A stretch of DNA of 64,000 bases. It comes from JAEUOS01 sp046160545. Lineage in GTDB: Bacteria; Pseudomonadota; Gammaproteobacteria; Burkholderiales; JAEUOS01. The DNA is taken from assembly GCA_046160545.1 (NCBI GenBank), contig JBJXGS010000184.1, forward strand, positions 36,435-100,434, given 5' to 3'. The translations under genes and the position numbers were made by a program. Of the stretch, positions 25,856 to 35,624 are shown piece by piece. The first letter of the stretch is position 1, and each line of letters opens with the position of its first letter. The notes beneath the pieces are model-generated. The model was not told the origin of the DNA. It searched no databases and saw nothing but the letters and a program-made list of their open reading frames with translations.

Positions 25856-26872
25856 ATGCCCACGCTCGAACACGACGTTTCCCTCAGGGAATACAACACC
25901 TTGGCCCTTGCGGTGCGCGCCCGGCGCCTGGTGCGCTGCCGCAGCGCCGCAGACGTGGCCTGGGCGGTCGCCCTGGCGCGTCGCGAGGGCTTGCAGCGCC
26001 TGACCCTGGGGGGCGGCAGCAATGTCGTCTTCACGGGCGATTTCGCCGGCCTGGTGCTGCGCATGGAGAGTCGCGGCATTACCCTCGTGGGCCAGGATTC
26101 CCGCTCGCGCCTGGTGCGGGTCGCTGCCGGCGAGGACTGGCACGGTCTGGTCGTGCATGCGCTAGCGCGCGGCTGGCCGGGATTGGAAAACCTCGCGCTG
26201 ATTCCCGGCACGGTCGGCGCGGCGCCGGTGCAGAATATTGGTGCCTATGGCGTCGAGCTTGATGCGCGCTTCGATTCGCTGCTTGCCTTCGACACGCACG
26301 CGGGTCGGGTGCGACGCATGGATCGTGCCGCCTGCGGTTTCGGCTACCGCGACAGTATCTTCAAGCGCCAGCCGGGACGCTTTGTGATCCTGGAGGTGAC
26401 CCTGCGCCTACCCCTCGTTCATGCGCCGGTGACGACCTATGCCGACGTTCGAGACGCGCTCCAAGCGCGCGGCATCGCGCAGCCTTCGGCACAGGACATC
26501 GCCGCGATAGTCATCGCGGCCCGGCGCGCCAAACTGCCGGACCCTGCCGTGCTCGGCAATGTCGGTAGCTTTTTCAAGAATCCGATCGTCAGCGCGGCGC
26601 GCATGATCGAATTGCGGGCATCGTACCCGAGCGTGACAGGACACGTTCAGGCCGACGGCAGCTTCAAGCTGGCGGCGGCATGGCTCATCGATCAGGCCGG
26701 CTGGAAGGGGCGTAGCGTGGGCGCAGCCGCAGTGCATGATCAGCACGCGCTGGTGCTCGTCAATCGCGGCACCGCCACTTCTGACCAGGTCGCGCAATTG
26801 GCACGCGCGATCCGTGCTGACGTTGAGCGGCGCTACGCGATCGACCTCGAGGTGGAGCCGGTCTTCGTCTAA
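25856..26872 (+). CDS. murB: UDP-N-acetylenolpyruvoylglucosamine reductase
   Basis: Second step of UDP-MurNAc synthesis. 338 residues from ATG 25856. FAD-binding segments are LGGGSNVVFTGDFAGLVLRM and LALIPGTVGAAPVQNIGAYG. The active-site Ser is in GNVGSFFKNP and the C-terminal Glu near DLEVEPVFV. The CGFGYRDSIFK stretch fits type I (E. coli-like) MurB. An in-frame TTG 15 bases earlier is an unlikely start. Confidence 0.95.
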   Translation: MPTLEHDVSLREYNTLALAVRARRLVRCRSAADVAWAVALARREGLQRLTLGGGSNVVFTGDFAGLVLRMESRGITLVGQDSRSRLVRVAAGEDWHGLVVHALARGWPGLENLALIPGTVGAAPVQNIGAYGVELDARFDSLLAFDTHAGRVRRMDRAACGFGYRDSIFKRQPGRFVILEVTLRLPLVHAPVTTYADVRDALQARGIAQPSAQDIAAIVIAARRAKLPDPAVLGNVGSFFKNPIVSAARMIELRASYPSVTGHVQADGSFKLAAAWLIDQAGWKGRSVGAAAVHDQHALVLVNRGTATSDQVAQLARAIRADVERRYAIDLEVEPVFV

Positions 26873-26975
26873 GGCGTTGCCGGTGCGACGGCACGGCGCG
26901 TCCTGCGCGCGGTTAAGCTAGAGTTCGCCCAGAAGCGTTTTTGCCAAGCGATGCAACCCGCAACCTGCCGACACC

Positions 26976-27617
26976 ATGGATTTCGATTTTTCCCTGCTCA
27001 CCGAATACCAGCGCTACAAGCTCATGGCCAGCCTGATCGTGCCGCGGCCAATTGCGCTGGTCACGACGCTCTCGGCCGGCGGCGTGGTCAACGCTGCGCC
27101 TTTCTCGATGTTCAACATGATGGGCGAAGAGCCACCGATTGTGATGATCAGCGTCAACAAGCACGCTGACGGTCAGATCAAGGATACTGCCGCCAATATT
27201 CTGGCCCACGGCGAGTTCGTCGTGCATCTCGCCGACGAGGCCATCGCCGAGCAGATGCACGCCTGCGGCGAACGCCTGCCCCCGCAGGTGAGCGAGGTCG
27301 AGCGGGTCGGATTCTCCACCGCGCCTAGCAATTCAGTCGCGCCGCCGCGCATCGTCGAGGCGCCGGTGGCATTCGAGTGCCGCCTGTGGGAGAAGCTCGA
27401 GACCGACAGCCGCTACATCTTCATCGGTCGTGTCTTGTGGCTGCATGCCCGCGATGGACTCATCGATGTCGAGACATTTCGCGTGCGGCTGCAGGACTAC
27501 TTCCCGGTGGCGCGCTTCGGCGCCAGCTTTTACATCAACACCCGCGAACGCTATCCGCTTGGCGTTCGCAGCGATGGCGCCCTGGCATCGCGCGCGACCC
27601 CGATCGACGAGATCTGA
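26976..27617 (+). CDS. Flavin reductase family (FMN-binding split-barrel) protein
   Basis: 213 residues. The N-terminal two thirds are a flavin reductase split barrel: IVPRPIALVTTLSAGGVVNAAPFSMF is the FMN-binding strand, and ANILAHGEFVVHLADE follows. Such proteins bind FMN and often supply reduced flavin to a partner oxygenase or reduce quinone-like substrates. The next gene, 73 bases on, is a short methionine synthase-like protein, so a shared operon is likely. The physiological partner is not known from the sequence. Confidence 0.88.
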   Translation: MDFDFSLLTEYQRYKLMASLIVPRPIALVTTLSAGGVVNAAPFSMFNMMGEEPPIVMISVNKHADGQIKDTAANILAHGEFVVHLADEAIAEQMHACGERLPPQVSEVERVGFSTAPSNSVAPPRIVEAPVAFECRLWEKLETDSRYIFIGRVLWLHARDGLIDVETFRVRLQDYFPVARFGASFYINTRERYPLGVRSDGALASRATPIDEI

Positions 27618-27690
27618 GGCGAGCCGACCTGCCCCGGCCACGCCCACAGCCGTTTCACGAATCGTGCATTGCGCCTCCAAGGGAGATCCC

Positions 27691-28722
27691 ATGTTCGAAC
27701 CTACCATTGTCGGCAGCCTGCCCAAGCCGGCCTGGCTGGCCGAGACCGGCAAGCTGTGGCCGCAGTGGCGCGCAAGCGGCGCGGACCTCTCCGCGGCCAA
27801 GCGCGACGCCACACTGTTGTGGCTCAAGGCGCAGGAGGATGTGGGGCTTGCGGTGGTGACCGATGGCGAGCAGTCGCGCCAGCATTTCGTGCACGGTTTC
27901 CTGGAGTACGTCGAAGGCATCGACTTCGAACACAAGGTCAAGATGGGGATTCGCGACAATCGCTACGATGCGATGGTGCCGCAGGTGGTCGGCCCGTTGG
28001 CATTGAAGGGCAGGGTGCATGCCGAGGAGGCGCGCTTCGCCCGGGCGCATACGAAACGCAAGCTCAAGATCACGCTGCCTGGCCCGATGACCATCGTCGA
28101 CACCGTGGCCGACCGTTTCTATGGGAGCAAGGAAAAGCTCGCCATGGCGTTCGCGGAAATTCTGAACGCTGAAGCGCGCGCCTTGCAGAACGACGGGGTC
28201 GATGTGATCCAGTTCGACGAACCGGCCTTCAACGTCTACATGAATGATGTCAAGTCCTGGGGAATACGCGCGCTTGATCGATCCATCGATGGTCTTGGCG
28301 TCACCACCGTCGTGCACATCTGCTACGGCTACGGCATCAAGGCCAATCTGGACTGGAAGGCGACCCTGGGCGGGGAGTGGCGCCAATACGAGGCGATCTT
28401 TCCGGCCATCGCCGCCAGCCGCATCGATCAGGTCTCCCTCGAATGCGCCAACTCCAGGGTTCCCCCGGAGCTCATGCGCCTGCTGGCAGGCAAGGACGTG
28501 CTGGTCGGCGTGATCGACGTCGCGACCGACCGTGTCGAGACTCCGGAAGAGGTCGCGGAAACCATCGGTCGGGCATTGCGATACGTGCCAGCCGCCCACC
28601 TGATTCCCTGTACCAACTGCGGCATGGCACCGATGGATCGTGAGATTGCGCTGGCCAAGCTCGCCGCGCTCACTGCGGGCGCTGCGCTCGCGCGCGAGCG
28701 CCATCGCAGCACGCCGGCCTGA
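27691..28722 (+). CDS. MetE C-terminal-domain (core) methionine synthase-like protein
   Basis: 343 residues, half the length of MetE, consisting of the catalytic TIM barrel only. The zinc ligands are conserved: H209 and C211 (VVHICYGYG), E251 (SLECANS) and C310 (PCTNCGMAP). FEPTIVGSLPKPAWL is the start typical of these core proteins. Known core-only families (MesA-MesD) make methionine from corrinoid proteins or, for MesD, with oxygen and a DUF1852 partner (MesX). No DUF1852 gene is seen here, but a flavin reductase precedes it. Shine-Dalgarno AAGGGAG precedes the ATG. Exact methyl donor unknown. Confidence 0.82.
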   Translation: MFEPTIVGSLPKPAWLAETGKLWPQWRASGADLSAAKRDATLLWLKAQEDVGLAVVTDGEQSRQHFVHGFLEYVEGIDFEHKVKMGIRDNRYDAMVPQVVGPLALKGRVHAEEARFARAHTKRKLKITLPGPMTIVDTVADRFYGSKEKLAMAFAEILNAEARALQNDGVDVIQFDEPAFNVYMNDVKSWGIRALDRSIDGLGVTTVVHICYGYGIKANLDWKATLGGEWRQYEAIFPAIAASRIDQVSLECANSRVPPELMRLLAGKDVLVGVIDVATDRVETPEEVAETIGRALRYVPAAHLIPCTNCGMAPMDREIALAKLAALTAGAALARERHRSTPA

Positions 28723-28738
28723 TAGCGGCGGCGCCGGG

Positions 28739-29155
28739 CTATTTCTTGGGCGTGTCGTCCTCGTCGCAGCGCGCTTTTTTCAGCTGCGCGTCCAGGCTCT
28801 TGCGCTGTTCGGTGTAGCGCGCCATCTGTTCGGCGTTGCCGCCGCGCGAAACAATCCCTGCGACGACTTCGCGGTTCGCCTTGAGTGGATCGCAATGCGC
28901 CTTCTTGATCGCGGCGGCGCGCTCAGCGGCGGCTTTGTCGATTGGAGGATTGTTCGCGCCCGATGCGGGGGCGCCCGGCTTGGGCGCATTGGCTGGAGGC
29001 TTGGGGATGTTCTTGGCATCGACCGGCACCCCGCCGGGGCAGGGCGAGGCCTGGTAGGTATTGCCGCACTTGTACATGGTCTGCGCCGAGGCACCCGACG
29101 CGGTCAGGGTCAGTACGGCGGCAAAGAGGGAGATCGCGAATCGCATGGTCAGCAT
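28739..29155 (-). CDS. Secreted DUF4124-like small protein, paralogue A
   Basis: 138 residues (or 135 from a second ATG at 29146). A signal peptide (ISLFAAVLTLTASGASA) is followed by MYKCGNTYQASPCPGG, a Cys-pair module like the N-terminal DUF4124 domain. Then comes a Pro/Ala-rich linker and a helical tail with RGGNAEQMARYTEQRKSLD and C-terminal Cys. It resembles the C-terminal segment of its upstream neighbour at 29149-29814. Its start overlaps that gene's stop by 7 bases. Probably periplasmic, function unknown. Confidence 0.8.
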   Translation of the reverse strand: MLTMRFAISLFAAVLTLTASGASAQTMYKCGNTYQASPCPGGVPVDAKNIPKPPANAPKPGAPASGANNPPIDKAAAERAAAIKKAHCDPLKANREVVAGIVSRGGNAEQMARYTEQRKSLDAQLKKARCDEDDTPKK

Positions 29156-29814
29156 CCTGCAGTGCCGGCCTGCGTCTCCAGCCGGCGACGTTGCTCGTTG
29201 AACGAATTCATCTGCGCGGCGCTGCCGCCAGCACGCAGCTGGTCGCGCACCGAGACCATCTCGCGTTCGATGGAGTCGCAGGCGGCCTTGCGCTGAGCAG
29301 CCTTGGCGGCAGTCGCTGCACGATCTTCAGCCAATACGGGCGACGGCTTTTCTGCGGCCGGTGGCGACGCGGCAGCGGCCGGCGGCGCTGCGCTTGTCTG
29401 CGGCGCCCTTGCCTTCTCGGCGACGCATTCCTCCTCGATCGCCGCGCGCATTTGCGGGATCGCGCCGCGCCGGCCATAGACCGAAGCGACCAACTGCTGT
29501 TCTGCGGTGGTCCGCTCAGGCGACAGCTTGCGGGCGGCAATCTCGTTCATCGCGCGATCCTGAGTCACGCCGGCCTCACGCGCGACCATGAGCTTTTGCG
29601 CCGCATCACCGCGCTGCCGGCACTCGATGTCGCCGGTCTTGCCGGTCGGCGCTGACTGCCCCGCGCCGGTGGCATTGACGGCTTTGCCGCCCGGTGCGCC
29701 GCAGGGCGTGTCCTGGTACTGGTTGCCGCAGCGGTGGAGCTTCTGTGCGGACGCTGTCGGGGAAAACGTGAACGCTGCGGCAACCAGTACCAGCAGGACG
29801 GAGTGCTTTTGCAT
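29149..29814 (-). CDS. Secreted DUF4124-like protein, paralogue B
   Basis: 221 residues with a signal peptide (LLVLVAAAFTFSPTASA) then LHRCGNQYQDTPCGAPGG, matching the CGNxYQxxPC module of paralogue A. A middle domain (Cys-containing, with EIAARKLSPERTTAEQQL) is absent from paralogue A. A Pro/Ala linker and a C-terminal helix LRAGGSAAQMNSFNEQRRRL echo paralogue A's RGGNAEQMARYTEQRKSL. So the two genes look like a duplication with domain gain. Periplasmic, function unknown. Upstream neighbour on this strand is argG. Confidence 0.8.
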   Translation of the reverse strand: MQKHSVLLVLVAAAFTFSPTASAQKLHRCGNQYQDTPCGAPGGKAVNATGAGQSAPTGKTGDIECRQRGDAAQKLMVAREAGVTQDRAMNEIAARKLSPERTTAEQQLVASVYGRRGAIPQMRAAIEEECVAEKARAPQTSAAPPAAAASPPAAEKPSPVLAEDRAATAAKAAQRKAACDSIEREMVSVRDQLRAGGSAAQMNSFNEQRRRLETQAGTAGC

Positions 29815-29838
29815 GATGGTCGCTTCAGGCGCTCGACG

Positions 29839-31073
29839 TTATCGGCGCCTGCCTTTCGCGAGATTGCCCGCGATGCGCATGCGCAGCGCATTGAGCTTGA
29901 TGAAGCCGGCCGCATCCGCCTGGTTGTAGGCGCCGCCATCGTCGTCGAAAGTGGAGATCTTCATGTCGAAGAGGGAGTCGGTCGCAGACTCGCGACCCAC
30001 CACCATCATCGTACCCTTGTAAAGCTTGAGCCGTACTTTGCCGTTGACGGTCTTTTGTGACTCGTCGATCAGCACCTGCATGAGCTTTCGCTCCGGCGAG
30101 AACCAGTAGCCGTTGTAGATCAGGCGCGCGTAGCGCGGCATCAGGTCGTCCTTGAGCGCCAACACCTCGCGATCGAGGGTGATCGACTCCATTGCACGAT
30201 GCGCCTTCCACAGGATGCTGCCGCCCGGAGTTTCGTAGCAGCCGCGCGACTTCATGCCGACATAGCGGTTTTCGACCATGTCCAGCCTGCCGATGCCGTG
30301 CCGGCCGCCGATTCCGTTGAGAGTCGCAAGCAGGGTGGCCGGGCTCATCTTCTTGCCGTCGATGGCGACGACGTCGCCGCGCTCAAACGTCAGTTCGATG
30401 ATTTGCGGCCGGTTGGGCGCCTTCTCGGGCGAGACCGTCAGGCGCCACATCGATTCCTCGGGCGCGTAGTTCGGGTCCTCGAGGATGCCGCCCTCATAGC
30501 TGATGTGCAAAAGGTTGGCATCCATCGAGTAGGGCGCGCCACCGCCCTTGCGCTTCTTGAAGTCGACCGGAATGCCATGTCGGTCTGCGTAGGCCAGGAG
30601 TTTTTCCCGCGAGAGCAGATCCCATTCGCGCCAGGGGGCGATCACCTTGACATTGGGCATGAGCGCGTAGGCGCCCAGTTCGAAGCGCACCTGGTCATTG
30701 CCCTTGCCGGTGGCGCCGTGCGAAATGGCGTCGGCCCTGACTTTTTTGGCAATGTCGATCATGCGCTTGGCGATCAGCGGGCGCGCAATCGAGGTGCCGA
30801 GCAGATACTCGCCTTCGTAAAGCGTGTTGGCGCGGAACATCGGGAAGACGAAGTCGCGGACGAATTCTTCCTTCAAGTCGTCGACGAAGATGTTTTCTTT
30901 TCTGATGCCCATCTTCAGCGCCTTGGCGCGCGCCGGCGCGACTTCCTCGCCCTGGCCGATGTCGGCCGTAAAGGTCACCACTTCGCAGCCGTAGGTGTCC
31001 TGCAGCCACTTGAGGATGACGGAGGTGTCCAGTCCGCCGGAATAGGCCAGGACAACCTTCTTGATCTTGTCGT

Positions 31074-31077
<4 letters not shown>
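29839..31077 (-). CDS. argG: Argininosuccinate synthase
   Basis: Joins citrulline and aspartate in arginine synthesis. 412 residues from ATG 31077, starting with KKVVLAYSGGLDTSVILKW (ATP pyrophosphatase loop SGGLDTS). HGATGKGNDQVRFELG and TIEYxE-type substrate segments follow. The start overlaps the argF stop (ATGA), so the two are translationally coupled. An earlier in-frame start would extend into argF. Confidence 0.97.
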
Positions 31078-31997
<920 letters not shown>

Positions 31998-32058
31998 GGG
32001 CGCGCGGATCGCGCTGCTCGGAAAACTGCGCGAGATGTGAAACACTGGCAAGTGCGAA

Positions 32059-32087
32059 ATTATAGCCGACCCCCCCCCATGCTCCAG
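32059..32087 (-). promoter_or_regulatory. Likely argF promoter with a G9 tract in its spacer
   Basis: Minus strand: CTGGAG (32087-32082), a 17-base spacer, then a perfect TATAAT (32064-32059). Nine consecutive G (C9 on plus, 32070-32078) fall inside the spacer. The -35 is only a 3/6 match. Confidence 0.5.
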
Positions 32088-32101
32088 AGACGGACGATGA
32101 G

Positions 32102-33058
32102 ATGACCCGCCGCGTACTGGTGTTCAACGGCGATGCCGATGGCTTGTGTGCGGCGCAGCAGCTGCGACTTTCCGGCTTCATGCCCGATGCTGTCGTCACT
32201 GGAGTCAAGCGCGATATCGGGCTTCTCGCACGCGTGGACCCCGCCGCCGATCTGCATGTGGCGGTGGCCGACATCTCGCTGGATGCCAACCGCGACGCGC
32301 TGTTGCGCCTCCTCGATGCCGGTGCGCGCGTCGACTGGTACGACCATCACTTCGCAGGCGAGATTCCGCCGCATGCCGGGCTTGACGCGCGCATCGAGAC
32401 CGACCCCGCGCGTTGTTCAGCTCTGATCGTCGATACTGCGCTTGGAGGGCGCTTCAGCTCGTGGGCGGTGGCGGCCGCGTACGGCGACAATCTCCGCGAA
32501 GTTGCGGCGCAGCGCGGAACGATGGCAGGTCTCGAGGAGGCCGAGCTCGAGGTACTGCGCGAATTCGGCGAGCTTCTCAACTACAACGCCTACGGCGAGA
32601 GTGAAGCAGACTTGCATCACCGGCCTGCGGATGTGTTTGCCGGCTTCGGCGCATGCACCGACGCCCTCGACTACGCCCGTGATGCCGCGATCGTCGCGCA
32701 GTTGCGCGCGGGGATGGCCGAGGATCTGGCGCTTGCCCGCGCCGTCACGCCTCGCGCGGTCGGCGCCGGCGCTCGGCTCCTGATGCTGCCGGCCGATGCC
32801 TGGGCGCGACGCGCCTCCGGGGTATTGGCCAACGAACTTGCCCGAGCGCAGCAGGGGTGCGCACATGCGGTCCTGACTGCGACCCCGGGCGGTTATCTGG
32901 TCAGCGTGCGTGCTCCTCTGGCACGGCCGTTCGGCGCTGCCGCGTTGTGCCGTCGCTTCGCCACCGGTGGCGGCCGTGAGGCCGCCGCGGGGATCAACCA
33001 CCTGCCGGAAGCCGACCTTGTGCGCTTCGAGGCTGCGTTGCACGCGGCGTTCGGGTAA
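32102..33058 (+). CDS. DHH-superfamily phosphoesterase-like protein
   Basis: 318 residues. N-terminal FNGDADGLCAAQQL holds the DxD pattern of DHH proteins, VDWYDHHFAG gives the DHH signature, and the C-terminal ATGGGREAAAGINHL matches a DHHA1-like GGGRxxAAG end. Known family members cleave oligonucleotides, cyclic dinucleotides or polyphosphate. Which substrate applies here cannot be told. Divergent from argF; a C9 tract lies in its leader. Confidence 0.78.
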   Translation: MTRRVLVFNGDADGLCAAQQLRLSGFMPDAVVTGVKRDIGLLARVDPAADLHVAVADISLDANRDALLRLLDAGARVDWYDHHFAGEIPPHAGLDARIETDPARCSALIVDTALGGRFSSWAVAAAYGDNLREVAAQRGTMAGLEEAELEVLREFGELLNYNAYGESEADLHHRPADVFAGFGACTDALDYARDAAIVAQLRAGMAEDLALARAVTPRAVGAGARLLMLPADAWARRASGVLANELARAQQGCAHAVLTATPGGYLVSVRAPLARPFGAAALCRRFATGGGREAAAGINHLPEADLVRFEAALHAAFG

Positions 33059-33071
33059 GCCCTGTGGGATA

Positions 33072-33133
33072 TTGACAACAATTAACTGTAATTTGCCTGA
33101 TTTTGTCATTAAGTTGGGCCAAAATGACGTCAT
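33072..33133 (+). promoter_or_regulatory. AT-rich leader of the malonyl-CoA decarboxylase operon with inverted repeats
   Basis: In an AT-rich patch, TTGACA (33072-33077) is followed by a TGACAA...TTGTCA inverted repeat (about 33073-33108) and by a perfect 10-bp palindrome ATGACGTCAT (33124-33133), 26 bases before the ATG. The arrangement suggests a promoter and operator, but no -10 at correct distance is convincing. Confidence 0.4.
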
Positions 33134-33158
33134 CCTCGGCCATTCTTCCTGAATCCAC

Positions 33159-34556
33159 ATGTCATCGACTGCCTCGGCCCCGGACGCTGTTGGCGCGCGC
33201 AGCCCGCTGGCGCGCATTTCGTCCTGGTTCAAGGAGCGGGTAGGGTCCGAGAACGACGAATCGCTGGCTGGCGGCGTTTTGCGTGCATGGCAGCGCGAAC
33301 TCGACGCTTGCGCGCGCGAACAGGGCGGTCCGGTAGCGGCCAGGGCGCGAGCGCGCGAGCTCATCGATCTGTACCTGGCGATGAACGCTGCCACCCGCCT
33401 GGAGGCCTTGAAGGTCTTCGCCACTCGCCTAGGTCCGAATCCTGAGGAAATTGCCGCCGCCGCGGCGCGCCATGCGCGCGTGTTGGATTCCGCGGAGCAG
33501 TGGCAGGCGGAGTTGACCCTGCGTGCGGCCCTGGCCTCGCCGCGCGCCCGGGTGATCCGCCAGTTTGGCGCAGCGCCGGATGGGGTGCGCTTCCTGGTCG
33601 ATTTGCGCGCGGACCTCCTGGGTCGCCTGGAAGAGGCGCCGGAACTCGCGGTCCTGGAAGACGAACTCGCGCTGCAGCTGGGCGACTGGTTCGATGTCGG
33701 CTTTCTCGAACTGAAGCGCCTTTCCTGGGAGTCGCCGGCGCACGTTCTCGAGAAGCTCATGCAGTACGAGGCGGTGCACGAGATCCGCTCCTGGGCCGAC
33801 ATGAAAAACCGGCTGGACCACGACCGTCGCGTCTACGCGTTCTTCCATCCGCGCCTGAAGGATGAGCCGCTGGTTTTTGTCGAAGTTGCACTTACCGAGA
33901 CCATCGCCGGCAACGTGCAGGCGATCCTGGATGAAGGCGCGCCGCTATTCGACCCCAGGCGCGCCCGCGCGGCGATGTTCTATTCGATCTCCAGCACGCA
34001 GGAAGGCTTGCGCGGCATCTCCTTCGGCAACTTCCTGATCAAGCGCGTGGTCGAGGACCTGCAGCGCGATTTTCCACGTCTGCTGCAGTTTTCGACGCTT
34101 TCGCCGATGCCAGGCTTTTCGCGCTGGTTGTCCACCATCGATGGGGTGCCTGCTGCGCTGCGTGACGCACTCGGGCGTCCGGACTGGACCGACGACGCGA
34201 AGCTCTGTGCCGAAATGCGCGCCCCGCTCATGAGTCTGGCCGCGCAATATCTCCTGGAAGCCAAACGCGGCACGGGTCGGGATGCGGCACTGGCGCAGCC
34301 GCTGGACGCCGTGGCGCGCTTTCATTTGGGCAACGGTGCGCGTGCCGAGCGATTGCAATGGTTGGCGGACCGCTCGCCCAGGGGGCTTTCGCAATCGCAT
34401 GGCCTCATGGTCAACTATTTGTATGACCTTGACGAGATCGAAGCCAATGTCACCTGTCTGTCGACGGCTGGCGAGGTTGCTGCCGGCCCGCGCATGCAGC
34501 GTCTGGCGCAGATCGGCGCGCGCATGCGTTCCGAGACCATCGGGAGCACGGGTTAA
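33159..34556 (+). CDS. Malonyl-CoA decarboxylase
   Basis: Converts malonyl-CoA to acetyl-CoA and CO2. 465 residues, with the N-terminal helical domain (RITRLEALKVFATRLGP-like segment) and the C-terminal GNAT-like catalytic domain. Recognisable blocks are VHEIRSWADMKNRLD, RVYAFFHPRLKDEPLVFVEVAL, YSISSTQEGLRGISFGNFLIK and FSTLSPMPGF; the Ser and His of the catalytic pair are in the ISSTQ and LSQSHGLMVNY segments. The C-terminus MVNYLYDL fits the family. A binding protein, crotonase and CoA-transferase follow, so a malonate or dicarboxylate/CoA pathway is likely. Confidence 0.92.
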   Translation: MSSTASAPDAVGARSPLARISSWFKERVGSENDESLAGGVLRAWQRELDACAREQGGPVAARARARELIDLYLAMNAATRLEALKVFATRLGPNPEEIAAAAARHARVLDSAEQWQAELTLRAALASPRARVIRQFGAAPDGVRFLVDLRADLLGRLEEAPELAVLEDELALQLGDWFDVGFLELKRLSWESPAHVLEKLMQYEAVHEIRSWADMKNRLDHDRRVYAFFHPRLKDEPLVFVEVALTETIAGNVQAILDEGAPLFDPRRARAAMFYSISSTQEGLRGISFGNFLIKRVVEDLQRDFPRLLQFSTLSPMPGFSRWLSTIDGVPAALRDALGRPDWTDDAKLCAEMRAPLMSLAAQYLLEAKRGTGRDAALAQPLDAVARFHLGNGARAERLQWLADRSPRGLSQSHGLMVNYLYDLDEIEANVTCLSTAGEVAAGPRMQRLAQIGARMRSETIGSTG

Positions 34557-34599
34557 ACTTTGTTCTAGCTGCTGCCTGGGCCGGCATCGAAAAAAGTAC

Positions 34600-34622
34600 C
34601 GCCGCGAATATGCGTCGCGGCG
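34600..34622 (+). other. Intercistronic hairpin between malonyl-CoA decarboxylase and the Bug protein
   Basis: A perfect 8-bp stem CGCCGCGA/TCGCGGCG with 7-base loop, 21 bases before the Bug ATG and with no T run after it. Likely a processing or stabilising element that could raise expression of the binding protein relative to the enzyme. Confidence 0.5.
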
Positions 34623-34643
34623 ACAACTTGGGAGACTAAATTT

Positions 34644-35624
34644 ATGTTCAGCAGAAGAAAATTCGTTGCCAGTGCAACTGCGTCGGCGGCGATCGCGGCC
34701 GCTGGTCAGGCGCGCGCGCAGGCCTGGCCCGCCAAGCCGGTACGGGTCATCAATCCGTTTCCGGCCGGCGGGGGCACTGACGCGTTCCTGCGTCCGATCG
34801 CGGCACGCCTTTCGGTGACGATGGGGCAGCAGTTCACGGTCGAAAACATGGGCGGCGCCGGCGGGACCGTTGGCGCGGCGGCTGCCGCGAAGGCCAGCCC
34901 CGACGGCTACACCCTGTTTTGCGGTGCGGTTCACCACACCATCGCCGAAACGCTCTACACACGCCTGCCCTACAACCTGGAACGGGACTTCATTCCCATT
35001 ACAGTGCTGGCCTATGTCCCGAACGTTGCAGTGATCCATCCCAGGTTCACCGACATCAACAGCATCGCGGATCTGATCGCTTACGCAAAAAAGAACCCCG
35101 GGCGCCTCAATTTCGGTTCGGCCGGCAATGGCACCTCGCATCACCTGACTGTCGAGCTGTTCAAGCAGATCACCGGAACCTTCATGGTGCATATCCCTTA
35201 TCGAGGCGCGGGCCCGCTGATGGGTGATCTGGTGGCCGGCGCAGTCGATTTCGCATTCGACGGCATGGGCACTTCGGCGGCGCAGATACGGGGCGGCAAG
35301 TTGAAGCCCCTGGCGGTGACCGCCAGCAAGCGTACGCCGGCGTTTCCCAACATTCCGACCATGCAGGAGGCCGGCATCAAGGGTTACGAGGCGACCACCT
35401 GGTACGCGTTGTGGGCCGTCAAGGGCACCCCGCCTGAGGTGATTACCCGCACACAGCAGGAAGTCACCAAGGTCCTGCAGGAACCGTCGATCAAGGAAAT
35501 CTGGTTCAACCAGGGGGCCGAATCCGGTGGCAATTCTCCGGCGGACTTCACGAAATTCATCCGCACCGAGATCGAGAAATGGGCCAAGGTTGTCAAGGCC
35601 TCCGGCGCCAAGATCGACCTTTGA
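34644..35624 (+). CDS. Bug-family tripartite tricarboxylate transporter substrate-binding protein
   Basis: 326 residues with an N-terminal signal MFSRRKFVASATASAAIAAA that has a twin-Arg-like SRRKF start and is cut near ARAQ. It has the Bug pattern WPAKPVRVINPFPAGGGTDAFLR, the helix GAGGTVGAAAAAKASPDGYT, and YRGAGPLMGDLVAGAVDFAFD. Such periplasmic proteins bind carboxylates for a TctAB permease. No tctA or tctB gene is nearby, so it must use a distant permease or act as a sensor. It is followed directly by the crotonase, whose TTG start overlaps its stop. Confidence 0.92.
   Translation: MFSRRKFVASATASAAIAAAGQARAQAWPAKPVRVINPFPAGGGTDAFLRPIAARLSVTMGQQFTVENMGGAGGTVGAAAAAKASPDGYTLFCGAVHHTIAETLYTRLPYNLERDFIPITVLAYVPNVAVIHPRFTDINSIADLIAYAKKNPGRLNFGSAGNGTSHHLTVELFKQITGTFMVHIPYRGAGPLMGDLVAGAVDFAFDGMGTSAAQIRGGKLKPLAVTASKRTPAFPNIPTMQEAGIKGYEATTWYALWAVKGTPPEVITRTQQEVTKVLQEPSIKEIWFNQGAESGGNSPADFTKFIRTEIEKWAKVVKASGAKIDL

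Noticed and set aside
33945..35192. Open frame of about 415 codons antisense to malonyl-CoA decarboxylase and Bug
   Set aside because: Spans a hairpin and two clear genes on the plus strand; no motif.
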